Source: an uncultured Lachnospiraceae bacterium (lineage in GTDB: Bacteria > Bacillota > Clostridia > Lachnospirales > Lachnospiraceae). From it: 59,699 nt of DNA. Positions 54,217-59,699 of the stretch are shown here, in pieces. Both the position numbers and the translations under genes were made by a program. Below the pieces are notes generated by a model, which made no database searches, was not told where the DNA came from, and saw only the letters and a program-made list of their open reading frames with translations. The stretch covers positions 167,046 to 226,744 of the forward strand of contig CAJTSL010000001.1 in NCBI GenBank assembly GCA_910578845.1. Direction: 5' to 3'. How positions within the stretch are numbered: position 1 is the stretch's first letter; each line of letters opens with the position of its first letter.

Positions 54217-55830
54217 ATGATAGGTGCAGATGCGATTGTAAAATGTCTGGAAGAAGAAGGCGTTGAATATGTATTCGGCTATCCGGGCGTTGCCATTTGT
54301 CCGTTTTATAATAGTATTTTGGATTCTGACATTAAGACGATATTAATCCGTACAGAGCAGAACGCCGCGCATGCGGCAAGCGGCCTGGCAAGGGTAAGCG
54401 GTAAGGTGGGAGTTTGCGCAGTGACGTCCGGCCCTGGTGCGACCAATGTCATTACTGGCATTGCGACCGCTTTTGCAGACAGCATCCCGCTTGTCTGTAT
54501 AACAGGACAGGTAAACAGTGAACTGATTGGGTCCGATGTGTTCCAGGAAGCGGACATTACTGGTGCCGTAGAGTCTTTTGTGAAATATAGTTATCTTGTA
54601 AAAGATGCCAAAGAGATCCCAAGGATTTTCAAAGAGGCTTTTTATATCGCGAATTCCGGGAGAAAAGGCCCGGTCCTGATTGATGTGCCGATTGATATCC
54701 AGAGAGCAAAGATAAAAGAGTTTCATTACCCGGAAACAGTAAACTTACGGACGTATAAACCGACCATCAAAGGACATGCCGTACAGATTAAGAAAGTGAT
54801 CGGGGAACTATCAAAGGCAAAGAGGCCAATCATCTGTGCAGGCGGCGGAGTATTGCTTAGCGATGCGCAGCACATCTTGCGTTCTTTCGTAGAGGAACAT
54901 AGGATCCCTGTCGTATCGACAATGATGGGAATCGGTGTCATGCCGACGCATCATCCGATGTATTATGGCATGGTAGGAAATAATGGCAAGCCATACGCGA
55001 ACCGTGCCATGAATGAATCAGATTTGCTGATCATGGTAGGTGCCAGAGTCGCAGACCGTGCCATCAGCCAGCCGGATTTGATCACTGAGAATAAGGTCTT
55101 AGTGCATATTGATGTAGACCCTGCTGAGATCGGGAAAAATGTCGGCGCTTCCATTCCGCTTGTCGGTGATGCAAAGCATATTTTCGAAGATTTGCTGGAA
55201 GAGAAGATGGTCTGCGAGCATGAAGAGTGGATTACAACATTGGATCAATATAGAGAGACGATGGGGAAGAAAAGGAACCCGAACCCGGATTATGTAGACC
55301 CTGCGGAATTTATCCGCTTCTTGTCGGAGCAAATGCAAGACGATGCCGTTTATGTTGCTGACGTAGGGCAGAACCAGATTTGGTCATGTTCTTATCATAT
55401 TGTAAAAGACGGGCGTTTCCTGACAACTGGCGGCATGGGGACGATGGGATATTCCATTCCGGCAGCAATGGGCGCAAAGCTTGCGTGCCCGGACAGACAG
55501 GTAGTCGCAGTGTGCGGCGACGGCTCTTTCCAGATGTCTATGATGGAACTTGCTACAATGCGCCAGTTCCATGTACCGGTGAAAATTATAGTTCTGAAAA
55601 ATACATACCTTGGCATGGTAAGGGAGTTCCAGCACTATAATTACCAGGATAACTATTCAGTCGTGGATCTGTCAGGCAGTCCTGATTTGGAGAAGCTTGC
55701 GATGGCGTATGATATGAAGTTCATGCGGCTTTTGACAATGGATGGCGTAGAAGAAGCTATTCATAGTTTCTTAGCGGAAGATGAATCGGTATTGATGGAA
55801 TGTGTGATTGACCCGATGGATCTTGTCTAG
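54217..55830 (+). CDS. ilvB: Acetolactate synthase, large (catalytic) subunit
   Basis: 537-residue thiamine-diphosphate enzyme for the first step of valine/leucine (and isoleucine) synthesis. The activating Glu lies in IRTEQNAAHAASG, GPGATNVITG follows, and the ThDP/Mg site is GDGSFQMSMMELATM with the N of IVLKNTYLGMV. Adjacent regulatory subunits support the biosynthetic form rather than the catabolic AlsS. GGAGG precedes ATG 54217. It leads ilvN-ilvN-ilvC. Confidence 0.94.
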   Translation: MIGADAIVKCLEEEGVEYVFGYPGVAICPFYNSILDSDIKTILIRTEQNAAHAASGLARVSGKVGVCAVTSGPGATNVITGIATAFADSIPLVCITGQVNSELIGSDVFQEADITGAVESFVKYSYLVKDAKEIPRIFKEAFYIANSGRKGPVLIDVPIDIQRAKIKEFHYPETVNLRTYKPTIKGHAVQIKKVIGELSKAKRPIICAGGGVLLSDAQHILRSFVEEHRIPVVSTMMGIGVMPTHHPMYYGMVGNNGKPYANRAMNESDLLIMVGARVADRAISQPDLITENKVLVHIDVDPAEIGKNVGASIPLVGDAKHIFEDLLEEKMVCEHEEWITTLDQYRETMGKKRNPNPDYVDPAEFIRFLSEQMQDDAVYVADVGQNQIWSCSYHIVKDGRFLTTGGMGTMGYSIPAAMGAKLACPDRQVVAVCGDGSFQMSMMELATMRQFHVPVKIIVLKNTYLGMVREFQHYNYQDNYSVVDLSGSPDLEKLAMAYDMKFMRLLTMDGVEEAIHSFLAEDESVLMECVIDPMDLV

Positions 55831-55888
55831 GATTATGGGATTTAGCAAACAAGACAATTAGAGTGGAGCGATTGGATGGAGGATTGCT

Positions 55889-56374
55889 ATGAAAAAGATA
55901 TATTCGGTATTGGTAGAGAATCGTTCGGGTGTGCTTTGTAAGGTATCAGGGTTGTTTTCAAGAAGAAGCTTTAATATAGATTCTCTGGCGGTAGGAGAGA
56001 CAGATGATCCAGCGGTTTCTTGCATGACGATTGTGAGCAGCGGTGATGAGCGGACAATTGAACAGATAGAGAAACAGCTTAATAAAAAGCTGGATGTCAT
56101 TAAAGTCAAGACATTTGATGAAATAGCGAGCATTAGCAGAGAGCTGATGCTAATCAAAGTGAAGTATAATAGGAACAACAGGCGCGATATTATGGAAACC
56201 TGTGAAATTATGAAGGCAGAAATCGTTGATATGTCTAAACATTACATGATCATCCAGATCTGTGATGTGCCGGAGAAAACGAATCTGCTGATTACGATGC
56301 TACAGTCCGTTAGCGTAGTAGAGGTGGCAAGGACGGGAACGCTCGCGTTACAAAAGTGCAAAGATATGGAGTAA
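55889..56374 (+). CDS. ilvN: Acetolactate synthase small subunit, first copy
   Basis: 161-residue regulatory subunit with an N-terminal ACT domain (YSVLVENRSGVLCKVSGLFS) that normally binds valine, and a C-terminal ACT-like domain. It departs more from the usual sequence than the second copy: FNIDSLAVGETDDPAVS instead of YNIESITAG. It starts 58 bases after ilvB. The two copies may give different feedback behaviour. Confidence 0.9.
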   Translation: MKKIYSVLVENRSGVLCKVSGLFSRRSFNIDSLAVGETDDPAVSCMTIVSSGDERTIEQIEKQLNKKLDVIKVKTFDEIASISRELMLIKVKYNRNNRRDIMETCEIMKAEIVDMSKHYMIIQICDVPEKTNLLITMLQSVSVVEVARTGTLALQKCKDME

Positions 56375-56412
56375 AATCAGATATTGTGTTAAGGTGGCAT
56401 GCAAACTCATAG

Positions 56413-56441
56413 TTGACTTTTTCTGTTATAGTTGCTACAAT
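56413..56441 (+). promoter_or_regulatory. Internal promoter before the second ilvN
   Basis: TTGACT (56413-56418), 17 bases, TACAAT (56436-56441). A near-consensus promoter 46 bases before ATG 56488. It would allow the second ilvN and ilvC to be expressed apart from ilvB. Confidence 0.65.
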
Positions 56442-56487
56442 ACAGACGTTGTCGGCATTATTTGTTATGGAAAGGCAGGATTGTTTT

Positions 56488-56985
56488 ATGCACAAAAAAG
56501 TACTTCAACTTCTGGTTGATAATACATCCGGTGTACTAAGCCGTATTTCAGGGCTTTTTTCAAGGCGTGGCTATAATATTGAAAGTATTACGGCCGGCGT
56601 TACCGCAGATCCGCGGTATACGCGCATTACGATTGTAACGTCCGGAGACGATGAGATTTTAGACCAGATTGAGAAACAAGTTGCAAAGCTAGTTGATGTC
56701 AGGGACATTAAGGAGCTTAAGCCGAATGAAAGTGTTTACCGTGAGCTTGCCATGATAAAAGTGAAGGCATCTCCGGATGAGAGACAGGGGGTCATTTCCG
56801 TTGTCGATATTTTCCGTGCAAAAATCGTAGATGTTTCCAAAGACGGGTTAATTATTGAGCTGACTGGAAATCAGGATAAAATAGATGCTTTCATCAGCCT
56901 CTTAGACGGCTATGAGATCTTAGAGCTTGCCAGGACTGGGATTGCAGGCTTAGGGCGCGGAACAGAGAATGTTACTTATTTATAA
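56488..56985 (+). CDS. ilvN: Acetolactate synthase small subunit, second copy
   Basis: 165-residue regulatory subunit with the standard pattern: LLVDNTSGVLSRISGLFSRR, GYNIESITAG and ELAMIKVKA. ATG 56488 has AGGA 7 bases before; in-frame ATGs at 56413 and 56467 lie in the promoter region and are rejected. It is preceded by its own promoter and followed by ilvC after a 99-base AT-rich gap. Confidence 0.92.
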   Translation: MHKKVLQLLVDNTSGVLSRISGLFSRRGYNIESITAGVTADPRYTRITIVTSGDDEILDQIEKQVAKLVDVRDIKELKPNESVYRELAMIKVKASPDERQGVISVVDIFRAKIVDVSKDGLIIELTGNQDKIDAFISLLDGYEILELARTGIAGLGRGTENVTYL

Positions 56986-56993
56986 TTTATAAA

Positions 56994-57027
56994 ATGATAA
57001 ATTTGTATGAATGATAAATCTGTATGA
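56994..57027 (+). repeat. 17-base tandem direct repeat upstream of ilvC
   Basis: Two adjacent copies of a 17-base unit, ATGATAAATTTGTATGA (56994-57010) and one with a single change (57011-57027). A partial third (ATTGTATGATAA, from 57031) follows. It fills the ilvN-ilvC gap and may bind a regulator or only be AT-rich slippage. Confidence 0.7.
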
Positions 57028-57084
57028 TTGATTGTATGATAACCATATAAAATCTAAACATAAATAAAAACGGAGGAAAAGAAA

Positions 57085-58101
57085 ATGGCGAAGATTTTTT
57101 ATCAGGAAGATTGTAATTTATCTCTATTAGAAGGTAAGACAATCGCAGTAATCGGTTACGGTAGCCAGGGACATGCACATGCCCTGAATGCAAAGGAATC
57201 CGGTTGTCATGTCATTATCGGCCTATATGAGGGTTCTAAATCATGGGCGAAGGCTGAGGCACAGGGATTCGAAGTATATACGGCGGCAGAAGCTGCGAAG
57301 AAAGCAGATATCATTATGATCCTGATCAATGATGAGCTACAGGCTGCTTTGTACAAAAAAGACATTGAGCCAAACTTAGAGGAAGGCAATATGTTAATGT
57401 TCGCTCATGGCTTCAATATTCATTTTGGCTGTATCGTACCGCCTAAGAATGTAGATGTTACGATGATCGCACCTAAAGGGCCTGGACATACGGTAAGAAG
57501 CGAATATCAGGCAGGCAAAGGTGTTCCATGCCTTGTTGCCGTCCATCAGGATGCAACAGGAAAGGCACAGGATATCGCATTGGCATATGCGCTTGCAATC
57601 GGTGGCGCAAGGGCAGGTGTTTTGGAGACTACTTTCAGGACAGAGACAGAAACAGACCTCTTCGGCGAGCAGGCAGTGCTCTGTGGCGGCGTATGTGCAT
57701 TGATGCAGGCTGGATTCGAGACACTGGTAGAAGCCGGATATGATCCTAGAAATGCTTATTTTGAATGTATCCATGAAATGAAGCTGATCGTAGATTTGAT
57801 CTATCAGTCAGGCTTTGCGGGAATGAGATATTCCATTTCTAACACGGCAGAGTATGGCGATTATATTACAGGGCCGAAGATTATTACGGAAGAGACTAAG
57901 AAGGCAATGAAGAAAATCCTTTCCGATATCCAGGATGGGACATTTGCGAAAGATTTCTTATTGGATATGTCATCTGCGGGCGGACAGGTACATTTTAAAG
58001 CAATGAGAAAATTGGCTTCCGAACATCCGGCAGAAGTAGTCGGTGAAGACATCCGAAAACTGTATAGCTGGAACGGCGAGGACAAGCTGATTAATAATTA
58101 A
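57085..58101 (+). CDS. ilvC: Ketol-acid reductoisomerase, class I
   Basis: 338-residue NADPH enzyme converting acetolactate to dihydroxy-isovalerate. The Rossmann motif VIGYGSQGHAHAL is near residue 23-35; the metal-binding helices hold FGEQAVLCGG and YDPRNAYFECIHEMKLIVDL. The short length marks class I. GGAGG precedes ATG 57085. ilvD, the next step, is not in the window. Confidence 0.96.
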   Translation: MAKIFYQEDCNLSLLEGKTIAVIGYGSQGHAHALNAKESGCHVIIGLYEGSKSWAKAEAQGFEVYTAAEAAKKADIIMILINDELQAALYKKDIEPNLEEGNMLMFAHGFNIHFGCIVPPKNVDVTMIAPKGPGHTVRSEYQAGKGVPCLVAVHQDATGKAQDIALAYALAIGGARAGVLETTFRTETETDLFGEQAVLCGGVCALMQAGFETLVEAGYDPRNAYFECIHEMKLIVDLIYQSGFAGMRYSISNTAEYGDYITGPKIITEETKKAMKKILSDIQDGTFAKDFLLDMSSAGGQVHFKAMRKLASEHPAEVVGEDIRKLYSWNGEDKLINN

Positions 58102-58116
58102 TCCTGTGGAGAAATT

Positions 58117-58680
58117 ATGCAACATAGGACAAATGTGGATAAACTGTTAGCGGAGAGCTTTAAAGCGCTTGCGAATAAGACGCCGATTGATAAAATTACA
58201 ATCAAGGAGATCACGGACAGGGCAGGAGTCATCCGGCCGACATTTTATAATCATTTTCAGGATAAATATGAATTGCTGGAATGGATTATAAGGACGGAAA
58301 TCCTTGATCCGATTATCCCTCTGATGCAGGAAGGATATTTGCAGGAAGGCCTCATCCTGATTTTTACTAATTTGCAGAAGGACAAAGGTTTTTATATGAA
58401 AGTAGTCCGTCTGGAGGGACAGGATTCCTGCGAAAGCATTACGAGGAAATTCATTAAAGAAATCTTGTATACTTTTATCAATGAAAAAGCAGGCAACAAA
58501 ATAGCAGCACGAAAAGGCCTGACCGTTGATCTAATCGCAGAATATTTTGCACAATCTATGACATTTGTCGTCATAAGCTGGTTAAAGATGAATATGAGCC
58601 TGACGCCGGTGCAGATGGCGGATATTTTCCAGTATATGACGAGCCATTCTATGGATGACATTCTTGGTGAGATGAAATAA
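58117..58680 (+). CDS. TetR/AcrR-family regulator
   Basis: 187-residue regulator. The N-terminal helix-turn-helix is KITIKEITDRAGVIRPTFYNHFQDKYELL (written here in parts: ITIKEITDRAGV, then RPTFYNHF), as in DhaS/YbiH-like members. The ligand domain (about 70-187) has no recognisable specificity. It starts 15 bases after ilvC and so is likely co-transcribed; whether it acts on ilv genes is open. Its last 32 bases overlap the convergent LysR gene. Confidence 0.88.
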   Translation: MQHRTNVDKLLAESFKALANKTPIDKITIKEITDRAGVIRPTFYNHFQDKYELLEWIIRTEILDPIIPLMQEGYLQEGLILIFTNLQKDKGFYMKVVRLEGQDSCESITRKFIKEILYTFINEKAGNKIAARKGLTVDLIAEYFAQSMTFVVISWLKMNMSLTPVQMADIFQYMTSHSMDDILGEMK

Positions 58681-59581
58681 AATTTTGAAATTTATGGACA
58701 GGAGTTGTAGGGTTTGTCTGGTTCTTCCAGGCAAACCCTATTTTTCTTGCAGGGATGGGCGTTGCCAAAGGAAGCTTTATAAGAGTTTCCTCTGCCAATT
58801 CTTTTTCCACGAAATTGCCTATGACACAGGCAATGCCCATATCAATTTTGGCAAATTCAATCAGCAAATCCATCGTGGATATTTCAATGAGCTGGGAGAG
58901 GAAAATCGCTTCTTGCTTCAGATAAGCATCAATATACATTCTCGATATGTTCTCTTCATGTAACATCAGGAAAGTGCCTTCTTTCCAGATGGCGGCATGG
59001 TTATTCTCATATAGATGCCGGATGTCTGTATCAAGCCTGGTAGAGAGATTTTCTAAATAGCGTTTTGTCGTGACGAATTCATCCTGTATTTCCATAACAG
59101 GAAGGAAAGATAACCCTTTACTGTCCTGGGTTTCGCCGATCAGTCCAATATCAATGCTGCCATTTATCAGATTTTGGATTGTCTCCATGGTCGGCTGGCA
59201 TGCAATGGATACCCGGATGTGAGGGTTTTCCTGAATGAATTTTTTCAAATAGGGAAGAAGGACATATTTACAGAGCGTTGTGCTGACCCCGATGGTAATC
59301 TGTCCGATCCCAAGCCCGTTGATTTTACGAAGCTGTTCTTCGCCATACGAAATTGATGCAAAAGCAGATTCTAACTGTTTGGTAAGCAAAGAACCTTCCG
59401 GCGTCAAAGTGACGCCCCTGGAACTGCGTTGCAGCAGCGTAGTGTCAAGAACCGCTTCTAATTTGGCAACCGATTTGCTGACAGCAGGCTGGCTGATATA
59501 GAGTTCCTTGGCTGCAAGCGAGATATTGCCAGTTTTGGCGACCGTGTAGAAAATGTGGTAAAGATTTAAGTTAGCTTCCAT
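58649..59581 (-). CDS. LysR-family regulator
   Basis: 310-residue regulator. The winged helix is at residues 15-65 (NISLAAKELYISQPAVSKSV, then LFQR-like LLQRSSRGVTLTPEG). A periplasmic-binding-protein-like effector domain fills 90-300. AAAGGAG lies ahead of ATG 59581 on the minus strand. It is convergent with the TetR gene and overlaps it by 32 bases; its C-terminal codons contain a perfect terminator hairpin for the opposite strand. The regulated genes probably lie beyond the window. Confidence 0.9.
   Translation of the reverse strand: MEANLNLYHIFYTVAKTGNISLAAKELYISQPAVSKSVAKLEAVLDTTLLQRSSRGVTLTPEGSLLTKQLESAFASISYGEEQLRKINGLGIGQITIGVSTTLCKYVLLPYLKKFIQENPHIRVSIACQPTMETIQNLINGSIDIGLIGETQDSKGLSFLPVMEIQDEFVTTKRYLENLSTRLDTDIRHLYENNHAAIWKEGTFLMLHEENISRMYIDAYLKQEAIFLSQLIEISTMDLLIEFAKIDMGIACVIGNFVEKELAEETLIKLPLATPIPARKIGFAWKNQTNPTTPVHKFQNFISSHQECHP
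58708..58745 (+). terminator. Intrinsic terminator of the ilv-tetR unit, inside the LysR coding region
   Basis: A 14-base-pair stem (58708-58721 with 58727-58740, one G-T pair), loop TTCTT, followed by TTTTT on the plus strand. It lies 28 bases after the TetR stop. On the minus strand the same bases encode GFAWKNQTNP of LysR. Confidence 0.85.
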
Positions 59582-59699
59582 GTTAATAGGCTCCTTTATA
59601 AGCTGATCTGCATTATATAGAGAGTATATTATAATTTATAGGAATAGTAAATATAATTAATATATATTTTTAGAATAGAAAAGGGTATGATACAATTGT
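59582..59699. other. Non-coding edge upstream of the LysR gene
   Basis: Very AT-rich. On the minus strand TATAAT occurs at 59612-59617 and again at 59628-59633, either of which could serve LysR, but no -35 match is clear. No gene is visible up to the window end. Confidence 0.4.

Overview
The window looks like a chromosomal stretch of an anaerobic, spore-forming member of the Clostridia, most likely Lachnospiraceae. The basis is moderately low GC, strong Shine-Dalgarno sites and occasional TTG/GTG starts. The gene content points the same way: sporulation genes (yqfC, yqfD, a SpoVB-type flippase, a BofC-like protein), fermentative redox genes (Rex, NfnAB, an [FeFe] hydrogenase) and one-carbon genes (fhs, folD). 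No rRNA, tRNA, CRISPR array, prophage or intact insertion sequence is visible, and no gene-free gap exceeds about 260 bases.

Layout. 1-1853 (minus): an ABC-F ATPase cut by the window edge. 2083-8128: rex, a coiled-coil protein, nnr, alr, mazF and a CNNM/CBS membrane protein. 8175-12750: yebC, a CFI-box-like protein, an O-acetylhomoserine sulfhydrylase and a polytopic membrane protein with a Pro/Glu/Ala tail. 12877-23062: a ClpP-like TepA protein, the FtsK/SpoIIIE translocase, fhs, folD, a zinc-ribbon/TPR membrane protein and nfnA-nfnB. 23223-27422: a Dabb protein, a MORN-repeat protein, a zinc-ribbon membrane protein, rlmH, a Nudix hydrolase and a methyltransferase. 27545-35904: pdp, yqfC, yqfD, phoH, a degenerate 7TM-HD protein, ybeY, a MOP flippase and a BofC-like gene. 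35999-43997: two FAD oxidoreductases, proB, a DUF896 protein, 5-formyl-THF cyclo-ligase, proA, a chemoreceptor and a small protein, closed by a strong terminator. 44201-46789: a metal cassette of an SmtB/CzrA-type repressor, a free HMA domain and a Zn/Cd P-type ATPase behind a palindromic operator. 47046-50602: a NuoF/GltD-like flavoprotein overlapping an [FeFe] hydrogenase. 50839-59581: a lipoprotein, a short MetH, ilvB, two ilvN genes, ilvC, a TetR regulator, and a convergent LysR gene.

How the genes work together. Rex senses NADH/NAD+; the hydrogenase pair and NfnAB are the likely redox-balancing enzymes. fhs, folD and the cyclo-ligase handle folate one-carbon units, and MetH uses methyl-THF. 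metY and MetH serve methionine, ilvBNNC branched-chain amino acids, and proBA proline.

The points most worth a second look are: a mosaic hairpin repeat family found three times directly after stop codons; a MazF toxin with no antitoxin beside it; an HD-domain protein in the PgpH position that has lost its HD aspartate; a NuoF-GltD fusion paired with the hydrogenase; a strong intrinsic terminator lying inside the coding sequence of the convergent LysR gene; and a possible ATT start codon for the metal repressor.
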